64,000 nucleotides of DNA from Saxidomus purpurata (GCA_022818135.1 JAFMSR010000015.1:5778275-5842274); one strand, 5' to 3'. Numbered from the stretch's first letter, positions 37,201 through 43,195 are shown. Notes: generated from the letters alone by a model not told the origin. Program-made: numbers and translations.

Positions 37201-38615
37201 ATCAATTTTATGATAGCTCTTCCTATTTTATTATGTCAGGTAGTTAACGAAATTATATTAGAGCCAATAAACAACATCCTCATACATCAGTGGTTTGCCA
37301 ACCTTTCATGTTTGTTTAATACATAGTTCCCACATCCACAATACTTACCTCCCTTGTTCCGAATTGGCAGCCATTTTGAATGGCAAAACTGATAAAGCAT
37401 TAGTAGGATTTTTTCTCAATTATGTGATAATTAAGAAAATACCAAGATAATTCATGTGTGTCAACCACATTTTCTTAAACCTGCTGAGTCATCTGCCCAT
37501 ATCGGCATAATATATTATTTATGTTTATAAATCTGGTTAGTTTGTAAATGTTAAGTAGATTGTTCCCTATTAACTTTAAGGGGAGCTGCCATACAAAATG
37601 GCTGCCAATTCAGAACAAGGGAGGTAAATATTGTTAATGTGGGAACTATGTATTGTGCTTACTGGGTCCACCAACCTCGTTCGAGGTATATTCAGTACGA
37701 CCCGGTTGCCAACCTTTCAGACAAACATGAAATTATTATATAATGAATGCTCTAGATGACGAGAATGATAAACAAAAGTTATTTAATAAAGATTTTTATT
37801 AAACATCCAAGACCGACTATCAAGACTCAAGCGTAATTTAGAATAATGTTATGCTTAATAATAAAGTAGGCGGTCCCAGGTGTTTAAATTTTGCAAAAAT
37901 GACTTAATCAGAATGCTACACTGTAGCTTGATATTAGTCATGTTAGTCTAACTATTTCGACTTTGAAGGCAAACCGATTTTACAGGCTTCTATTTTGTAG
38001 TTGTTCACTAATCTTCTACAGTTTGACAGTAACATCTATAAAATGCCAGGGTCAAATCGTTTAGCCGAATTAATTAGGCTAACTAGATATACAGTACAGT
38101 ATATTCTATCAAATGATAATAAAAAAAACAACATATATTGTGAAAACTGCCCCTTCTATAAAAGAATACAGTACTGTAATGTTTCTTGTTTGGGTTGTAT
38201 TTTCCACAAGATAGAATCTTCATCAATTGTATTTTTGTTTTTTTAAAGCTTAGAAATATTTACCTTTTAACAGTTACACCCACCTTGTAAATCTGTCAAT
38301 ACTTTCTCCAGACATAAAATAAACTATATTGTTATGAACCGCCTGCAACTTTTCTCTGACAAATCCATCTTTTCTTTTGCATATGTTTTCCACTTTTGTA
38401 TCAGCCCTCAAAAGAAATCCGACTAAAATTCCGATAGAAAACAAAAAGAAAAATCCAACGAGCGTACAATAAACCGTCCAATATTTAAAACAATTTACAG
38501 ATTTGGTTGTTTTAACTTTTTCTTCATCAAACAATCTCTCAACATCACTCTGGTCCAAAGAATCGTCATATTTCCATGAGCGTAAATGTTTCACTGCATT
38601 CAAAGTAGCCGCCAT
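1156..38615 (-). CDS. Transferrin receptor / glutamate carboxypeptidase II-like (M28B) type II membrane protein, 11 exons, C-terminus outside window
   Basis: Eleven minus-strand exons join in frame: 38615-38284, 31796-31508, 31014-30892, 25238-25121, 20643-20512, 20105-20007, 19430-19222, 17970-17839, 15402-15223, 14654-14459, 1288-1156 (647 codons plus 2 nt). Each intron starts GT and ends AG and all phases agree. Residues 1-44 are cytoplasmic, 45-69 a transmembrane helix, 70-110 a stalk, about 208-290 a protease-associated domain, about 290-538 the M28-like fold, and 539 onward the helical dimerisation domain. Family members are about 750 residues, so roughly 70-110 residues lie left of position 1. 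The family includes transferrin receptors (no peptidase activity) and zinc carboxypeptidases. Here the zinc-ligand motif GGHRD reads GSRRY (371-375) and the catalytic Glu-Glu is missing from SFGGHRTDIGLF (419-430), so a non-enzymatic surface receptor or scaffold is likely. The ligand cannot be read from sequence. Confidence 0.85.
1289..2440. other. Intronic stretch, nothing recognised
   Basis: AT-rich intron 10 sequence of the M28B-like gene. I saw no exon-like or repeat structure that I could support. Confidence 0.5.
2440..2845. repeat. Fragment of bivalve-type dispersed repeat with internal period of about 200 bp
   Basis: Phrases recur with variation: TTCAATGCAAGACAGAGT, TTCAATGCATGACGAAGTTA and CCATGCATGACAAAGTTACA. 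The end reads GGTGGATGGACGCACTTACAGACAGACG, then GGGAGGCATAAAA. This imperfectly repeated layout resembles the tandem cores of Helentron-type elements elsewhere in the window, but the 5' end is not defined. Confidence 0.5.
3666..4831. mobile_element. pogo/Tigger-like non-autonomous DNA transposon
   Basis: The ends are inverted: CAGTAAAACCTCGATTACTC at the left and GAGTTAACGAAGTTTTACTG at the right, flanked by TA on both sides (3664-3665, 4832-4833). CAGTAAAACCTCG-type termini with TA duplication are typical of pogo/Tigger elements of the Tc1/mariner superfamily. CTCGAGTTATCCGGGG is repeated several times inside each end. No transposase frame is present. Confidence 0.75.
5180..6159 (+). mobile_element. 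Helentron-like non-autonomous element, family A, copy 1
   Basis: Opens AACAAGAGCTGTCAGTAGGA, where GCTGTC and GACAGC make a hairpin, followed by GCTCGAC. It closes with GTCGAGCTAAAAA, giving a subterminal inverted repeat GCTCGAC/GTCGAGC. The inside is repeats of about 150 bp (AAAAGGGCCATAATTC, then TTGACAGAGTTA). Subterminal inverted repeats, a hairpin and a tandem core fit Helentron-associated or 'pearl'-like elements; that class is inferred. A nearly identical copy is at 11253-12235. Confidence 0.7.
6266..7380. repeat. Tandem repeat of about 147 bp, seven copies, ending in a CCGACC-rich tail
   Basis: The unit contains CAATAACTCTGTAATGACTC, ATAGAGTTATGGTTCCTGTG and GTATGAAGTTGTATTGAATT, and recurs about every 147 bp (for example 6421 and 6568). 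It ends in GACCGACCGACCGCCCGCCC followed by GGGTGACTCCTATATACCCC. It is probably the core and 3' end of another Helentron-like family. Confidence 0.7.
7381..8108. other. Intronic stretch, nothing recognised
   Basis: AT-rich intron 10 sequence with no supported feature. Confidence 0.4.
8119..8453. repeat. 18-bp minisatellite (GACCTTGACTGTTTATAT-type), about 18 copies
   Basis: Units of 18 bp such as GACCTTGACTGTTTAGAT and GACATTCACTGTTTAGAT alternate irregularly. Because 18 is a multiple of 3, the minus strand is open and reads GHINSQ/GHLNSE repeats. This is a by-product of the repeat and not a gene. Confidence 0.85.
8460..9717. other. Intronic stretch, nothing recognised
   Basis: No exon, element end or clear repeat could be supported here. 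Confidence 0.4.
9718..11065 (+). mobile_element. Helentron-like non-autonomous element, family B, copy 1
   Basis: Starts AACAAGAGCTGTCCATAAGA with a GCTGTC...GACAGC hairpin and GCTCGAC. It ends CCGAATAGTCGAGCTAA after GCAACGCCGACGCCGACGC. The core is about six tandem units of about 165 bp containing CAAACAAGGGCCATAATTTG, GATAGTACCTAGCAGGCAAA and GTTTCAAGTCAATATCATAA. It shares its ends with family A but has a different core. Copy 2 is at 16417-17772. Confidence 0.7.
11253..12235 (+). mobile_element. Helentron-like non-autonomous element, family A, copy 2
   Basis: Nearly identical over its full length to the copy at 5180-6159, with the same start (AACAAGAGCTGTCAGTAGGA) and end (AAAAGTCGAGCTAAAAA). 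It differs by scattered substitutions and single-base indels. It begins only about 190 bp after the end of the family B copy. Confidence 0.75.
12236..12726. other. Intronic stretch with a short hairpin
   Basis: An imperfect inverted repeat lies at 12552-12640: ATCTGATGCCCATGGTTGTT against CAACCATGGGTGTCGGATGA. The remainder shows nothing recognisable. Confidence 0.5.
12727..13664. mobile_element. pogo/Tigger-like non-autonomous DNA transposon
   Basis: The left end is CAGTAGACTCCCTAAATTCC; the right end is GGTATTTCGAGGTTTTACTG followed by TA. The reverse complement of the right end (CAGTAAAACCTCGAAATACC) matches the left imperfectly. CCGGCC-rich subterminal repeats (AAAACCGG, AATCCGGCC) occur at both ends. 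No transposase frame is present. Confidence 0.65.
13665..14458. other. Intronic stretch with one dispersed GATCATGATC motif
   Basis: CTGATCATGATCTGCACTGT occurs near 13925-13944, a motif found at many places in this window. Nothing else is recognised. Confidence 0.5.
14459..14654 (-). CDS. M28B-like gene exon 10: start of helical dimerisation domain
   Basis: Acceptor TTATCTGCAG/GCATAT, donor ATAG/GTAAAT, phase 0 to 1. HLATARVVSLTTLKLLDDLV, then LPMNMSFLLQYVNHTIAHSL, matches the long helices of the transferrin receptor dimer domain (family pattern A-x-V-x-G-x(2)-x(3)-L-x(3)-x-LP). Two N-glycosylation sequons (NMS, NHT) are present. Confidence 0.8.
14960..15075 (+). repeat. Degenerate tRNA-derived SINE fragment (possible)
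   Basis: AGTGGCTCAAGATTTTGCCT resembles an A-box region, and ATATCTGATCCCCAGTCAGG a decayed B-box. It is followed by GTGTCCATGGGCAGGGCATC, a body phrase that resembles other SINE bodies in this window. It lies between exons 9 and 10. Confidence 0.4.
15223..15402 (-). CDS. M28B-like gene exon 9
   Basis: Acceptor AATTTTTCAG/ATCCCA, donor GAG/GTTATG (a weaker donor), 60 codons, phase 0. SSGEVPLLQQLGIPSISLHS matches the family's SGNDF-x-F-x-QRLGIPS segment. The loop that follows in peptidases and carries the last zinc ligand (His553) is absent or strongly shortened here. Confidence 0.8.
15403..16416. other. Intronic stretch, nothing recognised
   Basis: AT-rich intron 8 sequence; no exon or repeat supported. 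Confidence 0.4.
16417..17772 (+). mobile_element. Helentron-like non-autonomous element, family B, copy 2
   Basis: Same start (AACAAGAGCTGTCCATAAGA), same tandem core of about 165 bp and same end (CTCCGAATAGTTGAGCTAAA) as the copy at 9718-11065, with only scattered differences. It lies in intron 8 of the M28B-like gene, 67 bp from the exon 8 donor. Confidence 0.75.
17839..17970 (-). CDS. M28B-like gene exon 8
   Basis: Acceptor TATATTTCAG/AGCTAC, donor ATG/GTAAGT, 44 codons, phase 0 to 0. AVAYIDLDTIYKGSKVMEFR matches the AYIN-x-D-x(4)-G strand. Asp451 sits where the GCPII zinc ligand Asp453 lies, a residue that transferrin receptor also keeps. SPSLVNLLRRTA matches the following helix. Confidence 0.85.
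18878..19102. repeat. 26-bp minisatellite, about eight copies
   Basis: The unit AATGGCAATGTTTCCAATTC-ACCTTA repeats in tandem, decaying at both ends. Since 26 is not a multiple of 3, an open frame through it (18925-19188) changes peptide phase each unit, which shows that it is not coding. Confidence 0.8.
19222..19430 (-). CDS. M28B-like gene exon 7: degenerate metal-site exon
   Basis: Acceptor GAAATTTCAG/ACCGAC, donor AAG/GTACTG, phase 1 to 0. It codes for residues 365-434. ILLGSRRY replaces the GGHRD motif (His377 in human GCPII becomes Arg). IDLD at 382-385 may keep one Asp ligand. EPRRTVKFVSFGGHRTDIGL replaces the RRT-I-F-SWDAEEFGL motif, with no Glu-Glu pair. Transferrin receptor 1 also lacks the first His and the Glu pair. 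Confidence 0.85.
19690..19885 (+). repeat. tRNA-derived SINE
   Basis: GGTTGCGGGTTCGAGCCCCA supplies a good B-box (GGTTCGAGCCC). The A-box side (CAGTAGCTTGTCTCAAACCC) is weak. The body has ACACCAGTACTGGCTTTTCC and GGGAGCGGACTCAAGAGTGA, and it ends AATCGAGCTAAAATAAATTAA-like. It lies in intron 6, sense relative to the plus strand. Confidence 0.6.
20007..20105 (-). CDS. M28B-like gene exon 6
   Basis: Acceptor TTACACAG/GTGATG, donor TCAG/GTAAAA, 99 nt, phase 1 to 1. VYNVIATLYGGQES is the conserved I-YNVIGTLRG-x-EP strand that leads into the first metal-ligand loop of the M28B fold. Confidence 0.85.
20512..20643 (-). CDS. M28B-like gene exon 5
   Basis: Acceptor CTGTTTTTCAG/ACATAG, donor CACAA/GTATGT, phase 1 to 1. 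LPTIPVQTVSHNVAMDLIAS corresponds to the LPSIPV-x(6)-A-x-x-L segment that links the protease-associated domain back to the peptidase-like domain. Confidence 0.8.
20755..20985 (-). repeat. tRNA-derived SINE, minus strand
   Basis: On the minus strand GCTGCCGTGGCGCAGTGGTA gives an A-box and GGGTTCGATCCCTACC a B-box, spaced as in a tRNA. The body runs leftwards with GAGTCTCGAGAGAGATTAAT. The same body phrase recurs at 22330-22430 without a tRNA head. Confidence 0.65.
21330..21535 (-). repeat. tRNA-derived SINE, minus strand, decayed
   Basis: The minus strand reads TCCGTGGTCAAGTGATTAGA (A-box-like), then TTGCTGACTTGAGGTCACTG. The body, GGTCCATGCCTTGCCACCAA, lies leftward. A related body phrase (CCATTGTTCCTGG-TTTGGAACAG) lies at 19610-19640. 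Confidence 0.45.
22330..22435 (-). repeat. 5'-truncated SINE body
   Basis: GGAACAAGTTATACAACTTA, then TAGCTCTCGAGACTCTC, matches the body of the SINE at 20755-20985 and lacks the tRNA-like head. Confidence 0.5.
22436..25120. other. Intronic stretch with a copy of the GATCA-core dispersed repeat
   Basis: At about 23155-23185, TCTGATCAGAATCCAAACTG-TTTGCTAA aligns with the dispersed TCTGATCATGATCTGCACTG-TTTGCTA motif. A minus-strand open frame over this site (23034-23333) shows no gene character. Nothing else is recognised. Confidence 0.45.
25121..25238 (-). CDS. M28B-like gene exon 4: protease-associated domain, part 2
   Basis: Acceptor TTTGTTTCAG, donor TCAG/GTAAGC, phase 0 in and phase 1 out. 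VKLALRYGCVGVLLFCHHGD continues the domain: the family has an A-x-x-x-GA-x-GVILYSDP segment here. The stretch that follows in peptidase members (up to the GDPLTPG-like loop) is shortened. It contains three Cys and six His, which is unusual but may be chance. Confidence 0.8.
25239..28540. other. Intronic stretch, nothing recognised
   Basis: AT-rich intron 3 of the M28B-like gene. A C-run followed by ACACACAC at 28242-28258 is the only low-complexity feature noted. Confidence 0.4.
28680..29762 (+). mobile_element. Helentron-like element, GGGCCATGATGGCCC family, nested
   Basis: Opens AACAAGAGGGCCATGATGGC, a GGGCCATGATGGCCCT palindrome followed by CGCTCACCTG. It closes GCTCAGGTGAGCTAAAAAAA, a subterminal inverted repeat AGCTCACCTG/CAGGTGAGCT. 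The layout is that of families A and B with different sequences. Inside are seven copies of a GATCATGATC motif (28934-29190) and three copies of a unit of about 120 bp (TTCTGACAAATTTCCAGGAT). An A-rich run follows. Confidence 0.65.
28934..29190. repeat. Seven tandem copies of TCTGATCATGATCTGCACTG
   Basis: The 20-mer core, holding the palindrome GATCATGATC, recurs about every 36-43 bp with AT-rich spacers (one copy reads GGTCATGATC, one GACCATGATC). Isolated copies of the core lie elsewhere in the window. Confidence 0.8.
29790..29830 (-). repeat. tRNA 3'-half-like SINE fragment
   Basis: The minus strand reads GACCAGCGGTTCAAACCCCA, with a B-box GGTTCAAACCC, abutting the A-rich run. The A-box half is absent. 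Confidence 0.35.
30892..31014 (-). CDS. M28B-like gene exon 3: protease-associated domain, part 1
   Basis: Acceptor TTTTAG/GGATCA, donor AAG/GTGAGG, 41 codons, phase 0 at both ends. GSLVYGNYGRDVDFLQLQ followed by GSIVLLRIDYGSVAKK matches the family pattern (a LVYVNYG-type strand, then K-IVIARYG, then a K-rich turn) that opens the protease-associated domain of transferrin receptors and NAALADases. Confidence 0.85.
31015..31507. other. Intron 2 of the M28B-like gene, nothing recognised
   Basis: Short AT-rich intron between exons 2 and 3; no element ends seen. Confidence 0.5.
31508..31796 (-). CDS. M28B-like gene exon 2: start of ectodomain
   Basis: The acceptor TTGCTTTCAG precedes AGAGAGTTATCT; the donor is AAG/GTAACA. 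It reads ELSALTPTSSDSIDRVTAQY, then VEKTFRQFGFDKVEIEEHEI, the pattern seen at the start of the M28B ectodomain (a helix searching for a partner strand, then the substrate-side strands). It ends GFVEFSPEGHAK in phase 0. A long open frame on the opposite strand (31440-31865) is a shadow of this exon. Confidence 0.85.
32470..33127. mobile_element. hAT-like non-autonomous element
   Basis: Starts CAGTGTTTTTTTTTCAGTCT and ends CCCGAAAAAAAACACTG, an inverted pair. GATAG occurs on both sides, so a target duplication is likely but not exact. The inside is rich in GAGGGGAATTTT and holds no open frame. It lies in intron 1. Confidence 0.6.
33360..34130. other. Intron 1 stretch, little recognised
   Basis: A possible decayed SINE lies at 33400-33520 (minus strand GGGCTAGTTGGCATGGTGGC), too weak to call. 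The open frame at 33601-33798 has no gene character. Confidence 0.35.
34140..34360. repeat. Hairpin MITE with arms of about 75 bp
   Basis: The left arm (about 34145-34213) reads CACAGGTGGAAGGAACATAC and continues to TTTCTATGCATTTTAAAATT. The right arm (about 34277-34357) carries its complement, AATTTTAAAATGCATAGAAA, ending TTGTTCCTTCCCCCTGTGC. The arms are imperfect; the loop is about 63 bp. Confidence 0.65.
35518..36410 (+). repeat. tRNA-derived SINE, split by a hAT-like insertion
   Basis: The head (35520-35592) has TGGTCGAGTGGTTAACGCTC (A-box) and CTAGTTCAAATCCTAGCTGG (B-box). The body CCGGAGGTAGTCTCACGTGT, interrupted at 35693-36296, resumes with CCGGGCATGTAAACAAGAAT and ends near CCCGGATTCCCTTGTATCTG. 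The fragment at 40076-40230 is the same family without the insertion and acts as an empty-site reference. Confidence 0.75.
35693..36296. mobile_element. hAT-like MITE inserted in a SINE
   Basis: Perfect terminal inverted repeats CAGTGTTCCCACTC and GAGTGGGAACACTG bound 604 bp. The flanking 8-mers TCGGGCAT (35685-35692) and CCGGGCAT (36297-36304) differ at one base, giving an 8-bp target duplication. The two open frames crossing it (35503-35919 plus, 35667-35885 minus) are not transposase. Confidence 0.8.
36400..37322. other. Intron 1 stretch with repeat fragments
   Basis: GGACCGACTATCAAGCA-type phrases occur at 36895-36965 and again near 37808. TATTGGCCCAAGCCGGTAGG (37052) resembles the GGGCCAATA-type repeat at 57020-57870. 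None is bounded well enough to name. Confidence 0.4.
37323..37652. mobile_element. MITE with inverted repeats of about 57 bp
   Basis: CATAGTTCCCACATCCACAA...GGCAGCCATTTTG at the left is mirrored by CAAAATGGCTGCCAATTCAG...GTGGGAACTATG at the right. It spans about 330 bp with a TA-rich loop. Superfamily not assigned. Confidence 0.7.
38284..38615 (-). CDS. M28B-like gene exon 1: cytoplasmic tail, membrane anchor, stalk
   Basis: Begins at the ATG of MAATLNAVKH and ends at the donor AAG/GTGGGT, leaving phase 2. Reading through instead meets a stop after TRWV, and a second GTAAAT donor lies beyond that stop, so the first donor is chosen. Residues 45-69 (YWTVYCTLVGFFF onward) form one hydrophobic helix with no signal peptide before it, which gives type II topology. 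Cys79, just outside the membrane, could make an intersubunit disulfide as in transferrin receptor stalks (inference). Confidence 0.85.
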
Positions 38616-38969
38616 GTTTCAATTGAAAAACGGAGAACGAAAGTAGGGGACATCTCAAAACAGGGGAAAATAAGCTAAAGGTTTGAACCCGTTTTCTGTG
38701 AGAATGTTTGATTAATTGCAAATCTTATTTATTGCTTTAGATTCTACTAGATCTTTTATCTTTGAAATTTGATTATGAATTTAAAATCGACGCAATTTGA
38801 GACCTAGCTACGTCTGTGATCAACATGATCTAAAAATTACAATTTACGAGCTTGAAAAAAAAAACTCACTTGATATTCTCAAATAACTGTCAACTAGATA
38901 GTTGACACAAACACTTCCGCCCAAATGAAAGTACAAAAACCTCACAAAATCCACATTTACAAGAGAGCT

Positions 38970-40075
38970 AAATAAACATGAACAATTCTAAGCCCTTCTA
39001 TGTTGCTGCCTACTTAACTACCGACCAAAGGAAAAATTTAATGATCTCGTGCACGAGCTTCACTGTTTGAAAGGTCACTAGACCAAACCAGATCCCCCAA
39101 AGGCACCAAAAGGATTTTTGGTAACTTTAACACCCCAGCCTCATCTGGGACTCTGACCACATACCTTCAGTGAAAGCCAATAGCACAAACACCCAGTCTT
39201 ATAATAAGTTTCTCGAAATTCTTGATGACTATGATCTCAAACAAATGGTTAATTCTCCTACACGCAATGAAAATGTCTTGGACTTATTCCTCACAACAAA
39301 CCCAACACTAGTAAGCACAGTACCTGTCCAAGCCGGTATTTCAGACCATAACATAGTCATCTCTCATGCTCGAATCAAACCTTTCATAAATAAACAAATC
39401 CCTAGAGACATTCCAGTATTCAGAAAACTTGCGATGATTTCAAGGAAGTTATCAGTAATTCCAAGGTCAAGATATTAAAAGATGCAGAGGCTATCCTAAT
39501 TGAAGGCCCCTGGATCAGATTTAAACTCCTGATTCAAGAAGGCATATCGTAGTTTGTCCCAATTAAAAAATCAAAGCGCTGTGAGCGCTGAAGGCATCGA
39601 GGCTATAGATAAACTCCCCTAAAATCAACCTTTGACCTGAACCTAAAGCGCGAGTCGAAATGCATTGGGCGAAATTTAGTATATGACACAGAATGAATGA
39701 TTCACAAATATATGGGTGGCAGGGAAGTTTGTTTTATTATAAAACGTACGTTAAATGAAAAATAATCACATGGTCAACAATATCAATTGTTTGAGAGAAC
39801 AATAAAAATAATTCAATCTGCGCTTTGTTCAACTTCAAGCGATATCTGATGATGTGGATCGAAAATTATTGTGTACCAAGGACAAGACCTTGAAACAGAA
39901 ATAAACAAAGCAACAATTCTATAGTACATATATAGAAAACATACTAGACACCCAACATTCAGAAAACACCGACACTACTAAACGCCTCTACTCACTTATA
40001 AAAAATGCCTGACAAGATAACCAAGGTATTGCCCCGCTAAAAAATCAGACAAATGGTAAAATCGATCACATATCT
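38970..40075 (+). mobile_element. Decayed non-LTR retrotransposon: endonuclease and linker region
   Basis: FYVAAY-type sequence followed by YRPTKEK near 38995-39040, and KFLEILDDYDLKQMVNSPTR...ENVLDLFLTTNPTLV...AGISDHNIVI (39200-39370), are typical of an APE-type LINE endonuclease ending in the SDHN motif. Farther on, DTTKRLYSLIKNA and GIAPLKNQTNGKIDH (39972-40065) match the endonuclease-RT linker. Frameshifts and stops break it throughout, and the RT domain is missing, replaced by a SINE. Confidence 0.7.
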
Positions 40076-40230
40076 GAGATTAACTGGCCAGAAACCCAGA
40101 GGTAGTCTCGCGTGTACCGGTGCTATACACCGGGCATGTAAAAGAACCAAGGGGTCTATTTGTAAAAACAGATAGGGTCTGGTACCCGGATTCCCTTGTA
40201 TCCGCTTCTGTCATTAAAAAAAGGATCACA
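40076..40230 (+). repeat. 5'-truncated SINE body
   Basis: AACCCAGAGGTAGTCTCGCG...CACCGGGCATGTAAAAGAAC...CCCGGATTCCCTTGTATCCG matches the body of the SINE at 35518-36410 without the tRNA head or the hAT insertion. Confidence 0.7.
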
Positions 40231-41480
40231 ATGGAAATAAGAATTTGCTCTTTGGTGTGTTATCCTATGTACTTGGTACTAAAAAAATACATATTAAATA
40301 GCCTACATACTCTCATAAAGACTCATATACACATGATAGTGTAAACAATAATTATGTTTTAACATAACATTATAATAACATTCGACTTGATGTTACACAT
40401 ATAATGTAACATTGTGGAACAGTTCGAGGACATTTTAAATACAATTTAGCAAATTGTACAGTTTTGTACCTATAATTACTTCATATTCACTCTCTTATAC
40501 AAACTATATATGTTTTAAACAGTACCCGCTGCTACAATGTAACAGTATCTACAATGACCAAAAATTCTAATTAAATTATTATTCAGCTACTTGTACAGTA
40601 CTCACTTCTGCGGCCCGAAATGAGACAACTGTGTTATGCAACCAATGAGAGAAGTTAAGTATGTATTCATCTAGCTAAAATGTTTCACGATATACGTAAT
40701 TGTAAAGGTGTGTAACACTTAGTATTCATAAATTTTGGTTTTCATGAAATATTATCAGTGCAAATTGGTTACTTTGATGCAGGCCCATTTATGATTAAAG
40801 TTATTTATCAAATTTATGTCACTAAATAATAATCCACATTAAAATCAAAAAAGAGTTTCGGACATGGAAGTAGCTCCTTCCGACTTTTCTAATTTACCCC
40901 CCCGCCCAAAAATAAATATAGAGAAATAATTCAGAATTACATTTCAAAAAAGATTTGTTTACGAACCTAAATATTATTTTTGGTTGGGGATTAAGCTATA
41001 GTCCGGACCGTTTTTTAAAAACAAGAAATTCAGGTTCAGTCATACATGTTTTGATCTGGGGACAAAACTATGAATGAAAACGTTTACGTCATTACACTGA
41101 CGTCATTACTCCACATAAAACGTTGTCAGTTCAAATTAACGGTACGCTTTTAAATCGATTGGCTGCTTCCCTTGTTAGGTTCTGAATCTGACGTCTTCTG
41201 CATAATGTCAGTCAGGTATTTCTTTTTTTTCCCTTTTTTCTTTTTTTTTATGTATTAGATGATTAACTAAAATAAGTTTGTATAATATAGTTATGTTTAT
41301 ACTTAATGGTTGCCCAAATAGGGGATAATAATCCACGCTACTACCCAGCTGTTTTACACTTACCGCCGACTGAATGTCCGTAGTATAGTTACGATGTTTT
41401 TAAAAGTTTTTAAATCAAGAACTAATGCTTTATCAAATTGAAGCATTTCCGTCGGTATGCCTGCGTAATATTCACCGGGC
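40231..41480. other. Intergenic stretch, nothing recognised
   Basis: AT-rich sequence upstream of the M28B-like gene; no gene or element boundary supported. Confidence 0.4.
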
Positions 41481-41490
41481 TTCCCCTCCC

Positions 41491-41577
41491 GATATTCCCC
41501 CCCCCACACCCCCCCCCCCCACCCCCCCCCCCCCCTCCCCAAGCTAGTTTCTTAAGCCCCCCCCCCCCCCCCCCCCC
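41491..41577. repeat. Poly-C tracts
   Basis: Runs of C up to about 23 long, broken by A and T. An open frame on the minus strand (glycine-rich) is an artefact of these runs. Tract length in an assembly is unreliable. Confidence 0.9.
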
Positions 41578-41719
41578 TATTGATACTTTTGGTTTTTAAA
41601 ATTTCTGCAATTGGTACTTTGTGCAGCCCTTTATGATTAAAGTTATTTATCAAATTTATTCACTTTAAATAATATTGATTAATATTGCGATTGTTAGCTA
41701 GATTTTCATAGTAAAAAAT

Positions 41720-41850
41720 AATTTTGTTCAGTCGGAAGGCGCCAAATGTCACAAGGTGTGGAAAAAGAGGACATTGACCGGGATTCGAACCCATGCACCT
41801 CCCCAGGCAAAGTTGTGCTAATGCTCTCCCAATTGAGCTAACCGGACACC
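41720..41850 (-). repeat. tRNA-derived SINE or tRNA-like pseudogene, minus strand
   Basis: The minus strand reads GTCCGGTTAGCTCAATTGGG (A-box, TAGCTCAATTGG) and CATGGGTTCGAATCCCGGTC (B-box). The sequence after the B-box does not pair with the presumed acceptor 5' strand, so this is not a functional tRNA gene. Confidence 0.6.
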
Positions 41851-42459
41851 CCAATAGTAATTAAATATCTATCGCGACATGTGTATCAGGAAAACAAACT
41901 TAATCCTTGTTTTTCTTATAAATATGCTACTCGAATTATTGACTAAATATTTTACACTTATAATTAACATTGATTTGGAGGTAACAACATGTACATTGCA
42001 CGAAGGAATTTGTAAATATCGTATTACAAATCAAGTAAAATGACAAAAAAAGACCGAAAAACAAATACTGACGGCCGAAGACAACTTGTTTTTCTAAAGA
42101 TAATATTATATCGCTAGTTGTGGTTGACTATTTACGAATTCCTATTACTTAAAACTTGAAATATAAATCATTCATTATCTTTTGAAAAAAAAGAGGTGTT
42201 TTCGGTCTGCATCGACGGTTTTTCGATCATTTTTTTAGTCTTATTCGGTCTTGTTTGGTTGTTTTCAGTGACTCTACGCACCCTGTATTAGGTCTTTTTC
42301 GGTTGTTTTCGGTGATTTTATGCACCCTGTATCATCCAATTAGAAGTTGCCTTACAGCGTAAATTTAAAACAGATGTTATAGATTATACTCGTCATTTCA
42401 TTGGCGGTTGAAGAGTTCCAAACTTCCGGTCAATTAATACGGCTGCGCCTAAAAAACCT

Positions 42460-43195
42460 ACACATTTTAAAGTCCCAGGATCAAATTTACAAGTAGCTCT
42501 CGTTATAGCAAGAAATATGTTTTCCTGAAAGAAATGACCTTCATTTGTATTAAAAACAACATTGTTTTAAAGTGAATAGAACATGGTTCTATAATTATCC
42601 TATCAATTATGTTACTATCAGAATGGAAAACTCAACTACAACACATTATTACAACAACCTTTTTATATCATCATTTTCTTATCAACGTTTCGGCGAAAGC
42701 CTTCATCAGAATAACAATATTTATTATATATCTATAATTATTTTGCCAAAAATACAGCCTATATTCAACCATCAAATACGGCCTGACGAAAAAATCCGTA
42801 TTGTATGTACGTGCAATACAAATAGCGCGGCAAAATTTGTAAGAGTGCATTCAATTGGCACTAAAATGCAAATGACGTTAATAACGTCGCTTTTGACTGG
42901 GTCGTTACTATTTGTTTATACGATGACGTCAATAAAATGGCGTCGGATACTTCGTATATTTCGCGCTAAAAAGGGTTTTTCTTCAATTTTATGCTTAGAA
43001 TATCATTTTAATTTAGTTTATTCGCGCAGAGAAGTGTCAAAAGGTATATAATAAAGGGTTATTGTATAGTAATGTGATCCATAAGCCGGATTGGCTCTCG
43101 TCGAGGTCGGATCAAACTCGTATGATCCGACGCACGACTCGAGCAAATCCGGCATGCTGCATCACGCTATTATACTAAATAACCCTATTTTATCA
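42460..43195. repeat. Composite repeat ending in a hairpin of about 65-bp arms
   Basis: The right end is an inverted repeat: AGGGTTATTGTATAGTAATG...GGATTGGCTCTCGTCGAGGT against GAGCAAATCCGGCATGCTGC...AATAACCCT (about 43056-43190). The middle (42740-43050) is shared with 44640-44960. On the minus strand at 42681-42710, CTGATGAAGGCTTTCGCCGAAAC resembles a hammerhead ribozyme core when read as two parts, CTGATGAAGGC and GCCGAAAC. The open frame 42572-43051 has no protein character. Confidence 0.55.

Noticed and set aside
41360..41542. Glycine-rich minus-strand frame
   Set aside because: Produced by poly-C tracts.
41765..41842. Functional tRNA gene on the minus strand
   Set aside because: A- and B-boxes are good but the acceptor strands do not pair and the sequence continues as a SINE-like body.
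42572..43051. 159-residue plus-strand frame
   Set aside because: It runs through repeat sequence that recurs with indels at 44640-44960 and has no protein character.
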